A DNA stretch of 64,000 nucleotides from Rhynchosporium graminicola (taxonomy: Eukaryota; Ascomycota; Leotiomycetes; Helotiales; Ploettnerulaceae). The notes below the pieces were generated by a model. The model ran no database searches. It was not told the DNA's origin and saw nothing but the letters and a program-made list of their open reading frames with translations. Shown here piece after piece: positions 12,821-25,661 of the stretch. The translations under genes and the position numbers were made by a program. The stretch spans positions 310,001 to 374,000 of the forward strand of contig FJUW01000048.1 in NCBI GenBank assembly GCA_900074885.1, given 5' to 3'. Each line of letters starts with the position of its first letter. Position 1 is the first letter of the stretch.

Positions 12821-15071
12821 GATTGCGGTTCATAAATCGAGGTGGTGTACGAATGTGTGTGTTCGAGAAAGATTGAAAAGTGCGAGACTGGCGGGAGTTG
12901 TATTTAGTTATTACGGCGAGAGTATTGCAAGCCACCCGATCTGAGAGATGTATCCAACGGATGGATAAATTCTTGGGCCGAGTAATGTCACACTGTAACG
13001 AGGCAGAAGCGACAGTGGGAAGGAGTGATCAAACAGCAAAAGCCAATATTCTGGGCAATTAAGGCCGTGAGAGAATGTTTCGAGGAGAGGTGATCCTGGC
13101 TATGAACGAGTGTCTGAGTCGAGGATCCGGAGTCAGTCAATAAGGAGGATCGAGGCAGGGGAAGCGGACTGGATCGGACTGGACTGGACTGGGAAGTGGT
13201 CGATGGTCTGGCAGATCTGCTGGGTTGTGTTGGGAAGTCAAAAGAGGAGAGAGAGCGTCGTCGAAGATGGGATGCTGTTCATGCAATTGGAAGGTGCGAA
13301 TTGAGGTATAGTTGAAACCGAATAGAGACGGAGGAAGGTGCGATGTAGTTCCATGTACAGAACCTTACAATTTGATTGTGTCCAAATGTCCCAGAAAAGG
13401 AACAGATCCGTCTCCCTCAGAAAGTCTGGGGTGGGATTGTTAATTTTGTTGACTGGGAGTTGTCTCCCCCGCCAAGAGCCGCCACTGACTGGGCTTTGCA
13501 TTTGCCTTTCTTGTTCCCCTGTCTCGTCCTATCCTTTGCTTTCTTGGATACTTCCATGCATCTTCGTATGGGTTTGACCCATCGCGAATCATCACATCCT
13601 ATCCCCTATCCTCGGCCTGCCTCCTTATTTCGCAGTCTTCCGGTCCTATATCACGAGAATTTCAGCTGAGGTCCAGCCAGGTATTTGATAGACCCTGATC
13701 GCTCACGCTATCCAATCGTTCCCGTTCGACTCCGCAGCGGACCTTTCACCAAGAAGAGACGGCGTAACGAACAATTGGGCCACGATTCTGCGCCACTGGA
13801 TGAAACTCTCTATCTCGCCGTTTTGGCTAAATCCCGTATAATCACGCGGCATCGCATACCACCTCATCAAGCGCCTGAATTCTTGTCCTCTCCAGCATCG
13901 TCCTGGGAGGCTCGACGATGAAAGGAGACTGAAACTTTACACAAGCACTCATGTTTAGGAATCCACAGTGTTTCAGATGAGGCCAAGCTGGCTCTGCCAC
14001 TAGGAGCCGGAGCTTCATTGATGACGCAGTTGGGATGTTGCACAGGTCTGGAACTGGCCGCTGGAGAGGGCTGCAATTGTACCGGTATCTAGACAGGCTC
14101 ATCGCTGGTATTTTTAAGGTTACGGTAGTTGGATGTGAACTTGAGGTTTCGCAAGATCAGATGGAGGTTTGGATCTTGCTCAACTAATGTCAGGGTTTTT
14201 CCTCGCGGGAAAAGATTATGATGTCAGTCTGTAAGAGATTGGATTAGTGATTAATTTGACTTTCACATTCATAAAGATGAGATGATCGGTATCTTTGGTG
14301 GTAGTGATTAGTTTCCGAAGAACTTGAACTCGAGTTTCATGCAAAGGCTGATGGACGTCTAACCTTCCACGTAGGTGGTATAGGTGGACAGGTATACAAA
14401 TGCACTCCCAGGACTCTTCGTCATTGGTCGTTCCTGAACAATGGTTGTCTGTCGGTGGGAACTAATGTCTCCTACCTGACCGAAGCAAGGCTTGTGGTCT
14501 ACTTATCGCAACCGCGCATCCATCCCCCAAGCAGGGAGACTTCCTCTTCTTGTTCTTAAATATTCATATCATCAAAGTACCTCAACCTTCTGGAGTTCAC
14601 GGAGTAAGGTACTTGATATCGAACTACACCTTACCTACCTTCGTAAAAGTGAACCAGCAGTATCGGAAGTCTGACTAGCGCATTGGTTTGAGGCTAGTTC
14701 AAAGCCGACTGAAGACCTGACTGACTACACGGAGTTTGCAACTCAGAGTCACAATCTGATCCTCAAGTCGCGGGATTATCACAGGACAGTACCCGGATCA
14801 ATACTTCAAAGTCAGGTAAATTCTCTAGGGACTCACTGTCTCGTATTACCTATGAGATGTGAAGCTCCTGAATCAACTCCGATCTACTAGTAGGACGCTA
14901 GACAACGGAGTACGGAAGTACATAAAGGAAGCGCGGGGCATCGCCAACCCATTTTGCCCGTCTTCCCACAACACCCCACCTTCACACATTTTCAGCAGTC
15001 TTCGAGTGAGAGGCGATTGTTTTCTTAAAACGAGTTAAGAAACGAATCTTTCATCGCATGCTTTGTAATAC
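12821..15071. other. intergenic, promoter side of the BAR gene
   Basis: No supported gene. The first few hundred bases upstream of 12820 should carry the BAR gene promoter. Open frames on both strands between 13240 and 14100 overlap each other and match no family. There is a short direct repeat of GGACT units at about 13169-13190. The 14940-15060 segment has a C-rich leader-like composition just before the tRNA gene. Confidence 0.4.
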
Positions 15072-15178
15072 GTCTGCGTGGCTCAGTTGGTTAGAGCGTT
15101 GGTCTCATATCTCCACATGACATGACTGTAAACAGTTTGGCCATCCAAAGGTCGAGAGTTCGAGTCTCTCCGCGGACA
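15072..15178 (+). tRNA. tRNA-Met (CAT), elongator type, with a 33-nt intron
   Basis: Cloverleaf by eye: acceptor stem GTCTGCG pairs with CGCGGAC, leaving discriminator A at 15178. The D stem is GCTC/GAGC, the T stem GAGAG/CTCTC with T loop TTCGAGT, and the anticodon stem TTGG/CCAA with a T31-T39 mismatch that yeast elongator tRNA-Met also has. Anticodon CAT is at 15106-15108. The intron runs 15110-15142, one base 3' of the anticodon as in nuclear tRNA genes. The mature form is 74 nt. A normal TTC-type T loop argues against the initiator tRNA. CCA is not encoded, as expected for a eukaryote. Confidence 0.93.
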
Positions 15179-17832
15179 ATCCAGACTATGGCGTGCCCTT
15201 ATCTTTTGCCTTAGCGTACCGCAAGTAGCTTTGTAGTCACATGTTCACACGTAGAATGTTGTCCCCCGCTCTATTTACATATGTTCTATTTTTATCGTCC
15301 TTTTGTGTGCCCTCCTCCCCTGATTTACCCAATCTTGGTATGCTCTTGGCACGTCAGCTTTTACATTTAAATACTTACATGAACTCCAGGTCTTGTGCTG
15401 GAAAAGAGTAGTGTTTGGAAATAGTCTCTCTAATGAAATTTCGGCTGTGACGAGTTCTCTACCTCCCGCAGTAACTCGTAAGCGAGTCTGTATCGCCCTT
15501 CCATTTGGTTCTCACACGTACCTCAACCTTTATGTAGCCAATCATTGATACTTGTAATGAGGTTTGACCAAGTTCGCTGCTGCCAAATTGCTCACCAGTC
15601 ACAGTTGTAAAGCCTACTTACGACCTAGGCATATATCAAGAACTCGCTCTCATTCAAATCCGCAAATGCGGGTAAATCGTTTCTTGCTACGTAGGAGCTG
15701 CAGTCCAGGTAGGGTTTGAACACGCTATAAGTACTTCGACAACAATCATAGAATTTCTTGCTTGCATGATAGTCAAAGGCACGAAAGTCCTATAGGATTT
15801 TACATGATCTGACATCGTAGCTTGATTTCTTCGCCGCACACCAATTGCTACAGCTTCGTTCGCTACATCGACGTCACTACCTAACTAAGGTGAGCAAGAA
15901 AAACGAAGCTGTGCTCGCGCTGCTCACCAGTCTACTTGCTTTACACGACCCCGCACTCCAGTATTGATATTTGATCATCGCCCTCTTCCACATGGTCAAC
16001 AAACAAATATCTCATGCCCTTCTCTGTGTCAAGAAATGCGGGGAAATCGAAAGCTTCCACCGTTTTGTTTTTTGGGGTGCGAAGGAGTGTAGTATCTTGC
16101 TTGCACTTGCTCACCCACTAAACAAATTCTCTGCGCTAGAATGGAAGGGTTTTGCGATTCACGACCTTGGCTTGGCGCGGATGTGGACTTTGGCACTTCG
16201 CCTGACGAGTCATTACATTCAGCAGATGAAGGAGTTATCTCTCGAGAGAGAATTACCTTTGGCATCCTAGAGGAAGAGGAAGAGGAAGAGGAAGAGGAAG
16301 TGCATCGTTTTTGTTTCATTGGCTAAGTGACGAATGCATGGTGTCCTGTCTACTACATAGCAAATTCGGTTCGAGGCAGCGGATATGCGGCTCAAGTATA
16401 AGTATCCCATCCTGTATGAAACGAGAGATTATCCCTGGGAGAATTCTCAGCAGCAGCAGCAGCAACATCACATCACATCCATCAATTCAAGAAGAACGCG
16501 GCCTCCGTCCCGGAATGAATAGCTGCAGCTACTCGTCCCTCACCGTACATATCCGAGGCCTTCTTTCTCATCGCATCGCATCATTCATTCATTGCATGAC
16601 CTTGATCGGTGGTAGAAAAGTACAATATATGGATGGATAGGGTCGCATGCGCCAACAGCACGACGACGTCATGGCATTCGCCGCACATCTTGATTCCCCA
16701 GGTCATGACAGAGCTTTTGACAGTCTTCCTTGCAGCAAACGAAGGGATTGCAGCACGAAGGGATTGCTGCACGACGGGTATGTATGATACGACTTCCACG
16801 TTCGTTCGTACATGACCTAAGAGCCGGTCGATCTTCAGCAGGAACTCGAGCATGATGTATGTATGTATATGATGCTGGTCGATCTCTCACGTCTAACAAA
16901 ATCAAGCCGACCGATATCGATATCGTTGGTCCGAACGAAGGAAGATGCTCGCTCGGATCGTGGGCTCGCCTCATCGACCCGACCCCACTTCAAATCCTTC
17001 GAAGCTATAGTATTCGTCGCGACTCAACTCACCACCTCCTTGAGGCCTTGAGGAAAGAGCAAGTCTTGGAGATTCACAGACGTACCCCGCACCGGCACCT
17101 CTCAACATGATATTTCGTGTCAGAGACAAAGAGCCATTCCAAAGTACGGTTTTATTTTACCTACTATATCAAATGATAGTCCAACCCGACATCTCCCTAC
17201 CCTATGCCTACGTGGGGAAGATATTCATTCATTCATTCACCAGAGGGCACACGATCTGAACTCGAATGGCGACGCGGTCTCTGCTGTGCCGTTGGACCCG
17301 TCACGTCACTTTGGGGCTGAAACTAAGCTTCTAGACCATCGACTAAGCCTTTTAGGAAGGCCTTGTCGAGCACTTGTGTAAAATTTCCTCGGTCTCTGAG
17401 TGGATGATTGAGGATCAGCCGCGGGATATGACGTATTTCGAGCTGTTGCTAGACAATTATCTCTACCGAGTAGGTACGAGTAGCTATAGCTACCTACCCC
17501 CTCATAGTCTTAGGTACGTACCTAGTAGGTAGGTACGATAAGGAACAAACAGACTGGTCGACTTTCAAATCCCCGTGCTCTCAGACATGGGGCCGCTTCT
17601 CCTCCGGTTTTTTTCTTCTTTTCTGACTGGCTCCCTTGCCCAGTTTCCCCAAGCTGCATATATCCAATTATTGTATTGAACATCCCACCGGCGTCGCATT
17701 AGCTGAACAATTTCGACCGGGCTATATTAGGCAACTCCACCCCACATCGTACATTTCTCCTACTTGAGCTTTTTTCCCTTCACACTCACTTCCTCTCCTC
17801 TCCATCACTTTGGATAATATCGATCCGGTAAG
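15179..17832. other. intergenic, microsatellites and promoter of the MFS gene
   Basis: No supported gene. Simple repeats: (AGAGGA)n at 16269-16300, (CAG)n at about 16448-16464, ATTC repeats at about 16582-16592 and 17225-17240. Moderately sized open frames at 15971-16326 are created by the AGAGGA microsatellite and match nothing. The last 400 bp hold the TAGGTA motif cluster and a pyrimidine-rich leader before the MFS start. Confidence 0.45.
17469..17538. repeat. cluster of TAGGTA/TACCTA palindromic motifs
   Basis: About 70 bp contain repeated TAGGTACG, TACCTACC and TAGGTACGTACCTA, which form overlapping palindromes. The cluster lies 300-360 bp upstream of the MFS start. It may bind a factor or be a generic fungal intergenic repeat; a similar cluster is at 32071-32092. 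Confidence 0.4.
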
Positions 17833-19899
17833 ATGGAGGAACCAAGTGAGAAGAACACCAATATGATTCAAGATCATCCTGGACTCGGCGAAACCATGAA
17901 TGAAAAGCACGTCAATGAGTCGGAAACCTCATCAGCCACCAAGGCTGAAAACCATGCATCACTTACAGAGAAGAATGAAGGCATTGCCCCTCAAAAATCC
18001 AACCATGCACGATTCGGAGACAACCAAGTGTTTATGCCACCGACAAATGGTTCTGGCGAAGATGACCTTCCGGAGGCCAGACAGGTTGGCACATACGACA
18101 AGGTAGAACTTACAGAGGATATGTGTTATGATGAGCTGGGATACTCATTCTCCGAGCGAAAGAAATGGCAAGTGTTCCCAAGCACTTTGTTCTAGACTTT
18201 GGCTAACAATTCCAAGGACGATTCTGACCATCATTTTCCTCGTCCAAGTCTCCATGAACTTCAACACCAGTCTATACTCGAACGCCATTCCTGGAATAAC
18301 GGAACAATTCAATGTCAGCGCTCAAGCAGCGAGATGTGGAGCTATGATATTCCTGGTTCTCTACGCCTTCGGATGTGAGCTCTGGGCACCTTGGAGTGAG
18401 GAACTCGGAAGATGGCCTATCCTTCAGCTCAGTTTGTTACTGGTCAATATCTGGCAAATTCCTGTCGCTGTGGCACCCAACTTCGCAACCATCTTGATCG
18501 GACGAGCATTGGGTGGTATATCCTCCGCTGGTGGATCGGTTACACTGGGCATGATTGCAGACATGTGGGAGGCCGACAACCAACAATACGCTGTCGCTTT
18601 TGTCGTTTTCTCGTCCGTTGGTGGTTCGATTCTTGGTCCAATCGTCGGTGGGTTCAGCGAATCTTTCCTCGGTTGGCGTTGGTCCATTTGGATTCAACTC
18701 ATCTTCGGAGGGTTCGTCCAAGTGCTGCATTTCTTCCTCGTGCCGGAGACAAGATCCACTATTATGATGGACAAAATCGCTAAGAAGAGACGTAAGGATG
18801 GCATTGACAACAATATCTATGGCCCCAACGAGCTTGTTCCATTCAAGGATCGCTTCTCCGCCAAGGAAATTCTGGCTACATGGATCCGACCATTCAAAAT
18901 GTTCTTGACCGAGCCTATCGTTCTTACTTTGTCCCTTCTCAGTGGTTTTAGTGATGCTCTTATCTTCATGTTCATTCAAAGTTTTGCTTTGGTATACGAA
19001 CAGTGGGGGTTTAGCACTGTTGCCCTTGGCTTGGCATTCATTCCTATTGGGATTGGGTATATCATTGCCTGGATTAGTTTTATTCCAGTCATCAAGAGGA
19101 ACATTAGAGAAAGACAAGCAAATCCGGACGATGAGAGAGCTCAGTACGAGTCTCGTCTTTGGTGGCTTCTATACACAGCTCCTTGCCTGCCAATCGGACT
19201 CATTGGTTTCGCATGGACCTCAACTGGCCCGCCAATCCACTGGATAGGAACGATGGTTTTCGCAGCAATAGTCGGCATCGCCAATTACAGTATATACATG
19301 GCCACAATTGATTATATGATATGTGCATACGGTCCGTACTCCGCATCGGCAACAGGGGGAAATGGATGGTCCAGAGATTTCCTAGCAGGTGTCCTCACCA
19401 TACCTGCAACTCCTTTCTTCCAGAGTAAGTTTTTCCACGTCGCGACCCTGCTTGCGAATGTTTACTAACCCCCACAGACATCGGCGGTAACCCACTCGCA
19501 TACGCATCCACGATCCTCGCCTGCATTTCTTTTCTTCTCGTCCTTGCCGTCTACGTGATCTACTGGAAAGGCCCAGCTCTGCGCGCTCGCTCTAAATTCG
19601 CTCAACAACTTTCCGACGCACGCAATGACCAAGAAACTCTCGGTCGCCGCCTATCAAAGGTCCCATCCCCGAACCAGCGACGAGCCAGTGCTGTCAGGGC
19701 CCATTCGTACATCAGATCACAGCAGGATTTGCGAACGAGACATGCTTTGGGAAGTCGTCAGCAGAGCTATGCTGGGCAAGCTACGCAGAATAGGACACCA
19801 AATCGGACGCCTGCTGCGAGTCGGAGGAACAGCGAGGTCGGCGAGGTAAAAAGGACTGCTGCGTCGAGGAATAACAGTACTGCGCATGGAGAATTATAA
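17833..19899 (+). CDS. MFS multidrug/polyamine-type transporter
   Basis: Three exons (17833-18167, 18217-19424, 19478-19899) give 654 residues. The family is proton-coupled 12-helix antiporters of the DHA1 type (yeast TPO/FLR-like) in the plasma membrane, exporting drugs, polyamines or metabolites. An acidic soluble N-terminus of about 110 residues precedes the first helix (TILTIIFLVQVSMNFNTSLY). Later landmarks are SNAIPGI, GRALGGISSAGGSVTLG, ILGPIVGGF, LGWRWSIW and a PETR-type motif after helix 6. A basic Ser/Arg/Gln-rich tail of about 100 residues follows the last helix. Intron 1 (18168-18216) is GC-AG: GCAAGT donor, GCTAAC branch, AAG acceptor. This choice alone joins KKW to TILTII in frame; the first GT-AG reading leaves a 26-bp intron. 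Intron 2 is a normal GTAAGT...CAG. The ABC-C gene follows on the same strand 650 bp downstream. The substrate cannot be read from sequence. Confidence 0.9.
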
Positions 19900-20551
19900 A
19901 GTACTATATTCCTGCAGTTCTTTTTAACGGCATAGGATCTTTGCACTTTATCCATATAAGTAGTCATAATTTGAATCAAGTAGTCAACAAACCTTTTGTT
20001 CGTGGTGAAGTTTGGTGATTCAACAGCTTGGTAATGGATCTTACAAAAGACGTCCCTATATGTACTTAAGAATCAGGCCTTTCGTAACTTCAAAAGATCA
20101 TTTTCGTTTCTGAACCACGCCCTTTACATTCCGCTCACAAACATCTAGTAAGTGCCTATGTCACGTGATAAATATAAGGAGGACCAAAAGTGGGACTACC
20201 AGTCTGCAAAGGGCCAACAAGAACTAGCTAAGAGGGCCAGAAAGCTGCATGTAATGTTCACTGGCCCCCACTGGAGGTTTGGAATACCTTCAAAAACATA
20301 AAATTCTCATCTTAACATATAAAATAAACTCCCAATCACCCTGATCTGACGTAGGCACCTCGGTAAAGCACCAAGCGAGCGGGACCAAAACGGCGGTGTT
20401 GTGAAGCTTTCAGGTTTCCATGACAGCTTCTCTGTCCATGACCAGCCTTGTTGATTACTATGGAGGTGTTCAAACTTCTGAGTGTTGAGGGTTATCCTCT
20501 CTTCCCGCCTCTGCCAATTCAAGGAGAGATCGAATTGGAAGGTGGAATATC
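19900..20551. other. intergenic between the MFS and ABC-C genes
   Basis: About 650 bp holding the MFS 3' end and the ABC-C promoter. No other gene is supported. A minus-strand frame at 20307-20522 matches nothing. Confidence 0.5.
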
Positions 20552-23500
20552 ATGGACGTGTAAACGCATCTGGGTCTGACACCTCCCCTATTCTACCTCA
20601 CATGTACTTCATATTTACTGACCGCCTTTAGGATCCAATCAACGCTCGCTTCGAGCTCTGTGCACTCCCATACATCTCAGCGCTTCCAGCGCTCCTAGCA
20701 ATATGCGTCCTGTTAAGCTACATCCTGCGATACATCCCTCTACCATTTCACAGACTCATCCCGCGATGGCTGAAGAGTTTCTCACAAGAGCCGGAAATCC
20801 ACTCCCAGCGAGTCTATTTCATCCGGAAACGATTCTTAACATGGAAGACCATTATCCTTTTCCTATTCTCAGCAGCTGGTCTAGCGTTCCAGATCTGGAG
20901 TGTTTTCTGGCCACGATATAGTCTCGAGATGGTCTATCCTGTCGCAGCTTGGGCTGTGGCTACTCTCGTGGTAGCAGTCTACCGCCCGGCAAAGACTCCG
21001 AAAACATTACTATGTCTATACAGCTCTCTAGCAGCTTCCCAGCTCATCGTCCTCATCGACGGATCCTTCTCCTCCTTATCATCCATCCCAATCCACGATG
21101 GCCCCTCTATCCTCGCCATCATCGCCGCCCTCGGAGCTATACTCACTATCCTCCTCATGCCCCTCCGCCACCCACAGCGCGAAAACTCAGACATTAGTCC
21201 TGCATTCGCGAAACCCGCATTCGAGTTGCGGAGTCCCGAGGATAATCTCTCTCTATGGCAATTCATGACTGTGTCGTGGATGGCTCCGCTTATTAAAATG
21301 GGAAACGAGGGGCAATTGAATGATGAGGATGTTTGGAGTCTGGGCTATGAGTTTAAGCATCGCGGCTTGCATGATGAGTTTAGAGAGTTGGACGGGTCTG
21401 TATTTCGTAGGCTGATTCAAGCGAATGGGCTGGATCTGTTCATCATTTCGGCTCTTAGTATCATTGAGCTTATTGCCAGTACGTGTCTTCATGAAAATAT
21501 GAGAAAACAGTGCTGATGAATCTCAGATTTCTCGGCTCCTGTAATGCTGCAGAAGATATTGCAGAGTATGGAAGATAGAAGAGCACCTAGACAGGCTGCT
21601 TTGAAGTACGCTTTGATTTCTCTCATTGTACGTCTTGTGGCCAGTCAGACCGGTGTCTTTTCACTCTGGTATGGAAGGCGTGCATACGAGCGGTCGAGAG
21701 GAGAGTTAATCACTATGCTCTACGAGAAGACGCTATCCAGGAAAGTGGTGAGTATAAGTAGCAAAGCCATTATCGAAATCGATCCTGAGACCATGGCGAA
21801 CGATGGTGCCAAAGATCCAGATCGAGGACAACTTAGAAAAGTTAAGGATGTTCTTATGGCGCCATTTCGATGGCTAGGAGGACGATCAAAGAAGGTGGAC
21901 AAACCGAAAGACCTTGCATCAATGGGAAAGATCATGAACTTGATGAGGTACGTTTGCAAACACCTACTTCATACCCGAAGGATCTGACAAATTATAGATT
22001 TGATGCTTATGAGGTTGCTCAGCGGTAAGAAGAAGCTCGTCCCAACTTGATAATTGTGGCTAAAATTCTCCAAGATTTTGGGAATTCAACTCTCTCGTTT
22101 CACAGCCTCTTGGCTTAGTCTTCGCTGTCGTTCTCATCTGGCGACTTCTAGGCTGGGCATGTCTGATAGGAGTGACATCGGTTTTCGTAGCCCAAGCAGT
22201 TAACGTCTTGATTGCAAAAGTAGTCCTTCACTACGAACGACAACGCCGAGTAGCAACAGATACTAAACTAAACAGAATTTCTCAGTTTGTGGATGCCGTC
22301 CGCCACTTGAGATACTATGGTTGGCAAGATGTGTGGCTGACCCGGATCATGGAAGCAAGACAGCATGAGTTGAAACTTAGGGTCGTCACGTCAATCTGGA
22401 GACTCTTGATATCATTCACAACCGTGTTTGCAAATGGCTTATTTCCAGTTCTGGCTTTCTGGGCATACACTGTGCTTACCGGGAAGTCTTTGAGAGTTGA
22501 TGTCGCTTTTTCTGCATTACAACTTTTCGGCATGCTGGTTGACAGTTTGCAATCGCTGCCGAATTTGATTACTGTAATTCACACTATTCGTTGAAAAATA
22601 CATTGCTAATACTTGAATAGGTGCTCCTGAATGCAAGAGTTTCAGTGGGCCGTCTTGAGGAGTTCATGCACGAACCAGACAAAGAAGAGGCCACTTTCAC
22701 CCCAAGCACGAAGATCGAGATGAAGCATGCATCGTTCGCGTGGCCAGGCGCCATGGAACCAGTGCTATTCGATATCAACGTGACATTTTCCCCAGGTCTC
22801 ACTGTCATTTGTGGGGAAGTAGGAGCAGGAAAGACGGCTCTGCTACAAGCTCTACTCGGCGAACTCGACCAACTTGATGGAGAATACCATCGAACGAATG
22901 AAATGGTAGGATACTGTGGACAGACCCCATGGTTACAAAGTATGAGTATCAGAGAGAATATCCTGTTCTCTGAGCATTACGAGGAAGCTCGATACAAAGA
23001 AGTGTTGGAAGCTTGCGCCTTGATTCCAGATATGGCGAACTTCAAGCATGGAGATTTGTCGTTGATCGGAGAGAACGGCATCGGGTTGTCAGGGGGCCAG
23101 AAGGCACGTGTTTCGCTTGCACGAGCTGTTTACTCGAAGGCGAACGTGCTGTTATTGGACGATCCGCTGTCTGCACTTGATCACCAGACAGCTGAATTCA
23201 TTGTACGAAAGTGCCTGGCTGGCCCGTTATTGAAAGGTCGGACGGCAATCCTGGTCACTCATCGAACGGAGTTGTGTCTTGGAATGGCAACTCAAGCTAT
23301 ACAAATCTCGAACGGTCGCTCCGTCCTTTTAGACCCTGAAAATATCCCATTCGAAGAGCTACATCGGGTCAAGACCTCGGATTCCGCAAACAAGGATCAT
23401 GGAAATGAGGAGCAGAATCAAGCTGCTGTACCAGACAAGTTCATCGAAGACGAATACAGGGCCTATGGAGGTGTTCAAGCGTCTGTTTATTGGGAGTATA

Positions 23501-25170
23501 TTAAGGCTGGAAAATTGCCTTCATGGTTCATTCTGATATGCATCTTGATCACCGGGCGTGTTATCAAGATTGCTGAGACATGGTTTTTGAAGCAGTGGGG
23601 AGAAGCATATGACGACCTAGTTGAGCAGACTTCTGGGCCATTCGGCGATCTGCCCTCTCCCGAGACCAACATTCGACCTTGGCTTATAGGGTTCTTCATC
23701 ATTGCAGTCGCTCAGTCCCTTGCTTTCGCAGCAACGTATGGCTTTATGATCGTGATTATTTACAAGGCTGGGAAGGACTTATTTGAGAAAGTGATGAAGA
23801 AAGTCACACACGCTACATTCCGATATTATGATATCACACCCGCAGGCCGCTTAATGAACCGCCTTACTTCCGACATTAACACCGTCGATGGAAATATCAG
23901 CGTTCAATTTCAAGAAGTTGCTTTCAGGGCTATCAGCTGGATTTCTTCCGTCATCGTCATTGGATCCATCACACCACTTTTCCTCGTCTTCGCAATTGCT
24001 CTCACCATAGCCTTCGTCATAATCTTCCGACACTTCCTCCCTACTTCACAAAGCCTTCGTCGACTCGAAATGGTGTCCCTGACACCACTCATCTCTAATT
24101 TCGGAGCTCTGACTGATGGCTTGACAACAATCCGAGCCTACGCTGCATCGTCTCGATTTCAGGATAGAGTGTTCATGGTAACAGACAGCTTTCAGAAAAT
24201 GGATCATTTCTACTGGAGCCTGCAAGCCTGGCTCATGTTCCGATTCGATACACTTTCCGCAGGCTCAACCTTTATCCTAACTGTACTTGCACTCTATACT
24301 GGTGTCTCGGCTGGTCTTACAGCATTCGTACTCACAGCGGCTGCTACATTTGTCATTTCAACCCACTCGCTCTGCAGACAATATGGCCAGTTGCAGATGG
24401 ACTTTGTTTCTGTAGAGCGAGTAGTCGAGCTTCTCCATCTCGAACAAGAAGCACCTGGTAAAGTCATGCCTCCAGCATCTTGGCCTCTATACGGCAGTGA
24501 TATCGTCTTCGAAGACGTCACAATCCAATACGCGCCACATCTCGACCCAGCACTCTCAAATATCTCGCTCACTATAAAGGGTGGCTCCACGACTGCTTTG
24601 ATTGGCCGCACTGGTTCAGGAAAAAGCACACTTGCCCTTTCACTCCTCGCCACCACTCTCCCAGTCACAGGTCGAATCCTCATTGACGGCATCGACATCT
24701 CCACCGTGAATCTCCAAGCCCTTCGAAAACGCGTAACATTCCTCGCTCAAGAACCGGTCCTCTTTCCCGGTAGTATGCGACAAAACCTCGATCCTATGGA
24801 AGAATACTCCGATATCGAATGCTCGACGGTACTGTCCAAAATTGCTTCTCGACACGAATGGAGTTTAGACACACAAATCGATACTGGTGGGAAGAACCTA
24901 TCGCAGGGACAGAGACAGTTGGTTGGGTTGGCGAGGGCGTTGCTGAGGAGGAGTCCGATTGTGATTATGGACGAGGCGACGGCGAGTATTGATAAGGAGA
25001 CTGCGATGCGGATACAGAGGATTCTACGGGAAGAGATGAACGAGAGTACGGTGATTACTATTGCGCATCGGGTGGAGGCTGTTAGTGAGGCGAAGCATTG
25101 TATTGTGCTTGCTAAGGGGAGGATAGTGCAGGATGGTCCTGCTGAAAGTATTATTGATGCGATTGAGTAG
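20552..25170 (+). CDS. ABC-C (MRP-type) multidrug transporter
   Basis: Exons: 20552-20557 (tentative), 20632-21478, 21527-21947, 21998-22024, 22075-22573, 22621-25170, giving 1449 residues with every phase matching. It is a full-length ATP-driven exporter. Helices fill the N-terminal 130 residues and two TMDs, at about 200-590 and 890-1150. NBD1 has Walker A GEVGAGKT (about 665), signature LSGGQ (755) and Walker B LLLDDPLSALD; Asp replaces the catalytic Glu, which is the usual asymmetric, degenerate first site of ABC-C. NBD2 is canonical: GRTGSGKST (1261), LSQGQRQ (1359), IVIMDEATASID. One exon is only 27 nt (21998-22024). The start is the weak point: the frame continues upstream to a CTTTAG acceptor at 20631, and the ATG GAC at 20552 with a GTGTAA donor is my best guess. 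The MFS exporter is upstream on the same strand. Confidence 0.9.
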
Positions 25171-25661
25171 ATTGGGAGGACTGTAATGATTGATATCTGG
25201 CATGGGGAGTTTGCAGGATACTGTAAATAGCTGTGGGCAGTTTATTTGGATAAGGCTGGCTACTCGCTCATTCCCCTCAACGTCCAAATAGCACCCACCT
25301 CGCTACATCCGGCATTGTTGCTTGCTCGCTCTCGCTTGTGACAACCATCAGAGTTTCCCTGAATTAAGCGAGACCATACAACCTGGAAGAAGCCGAGCCA
25401 ATTCAAATGTAAACAATTCCAAAAGCCTGCAAGATTTTTGACAGCAAGGGGATCAGATATTTCTGAAACCAATGCATGCGGAAACCATCGAGGTACTAGT
25501 TAGACACAGCGCTCAGTCTTGACTACCACTCTTGGCATAAATCTACAAGGCTACATGATGATGTCATTAGCCCCCGGAGCTCCAGGATACCTGCCTCAAG
25601 ATTTCATTCTCCTTTCCAACACAAATCCAAGCAACACCATTGTGTAGCCACCACATATACT
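25171..25661. other. intergenic
   Basis: Holds the ABC-C 3' end and the promoter of the phosphatase-like gene. No other feature is supported. Confidence 0.5.

Noticed and set aside
15072..15178. Initiator tRNA-Met
   Set aside because: The T loop is TTCGAGT and the anticodon stem lacks the three G-C pairs typical of initiators.
18437..19117. 226-codon minus-strand frame
   Set aside because: Antisense shadow of the MFS coding sequence.
20703..20921. 72-codon plus-strand frame as a separate small gene
   Set aside because: It is out of frame with, and covered by, the N-terminal helices of the ABC-C protein.
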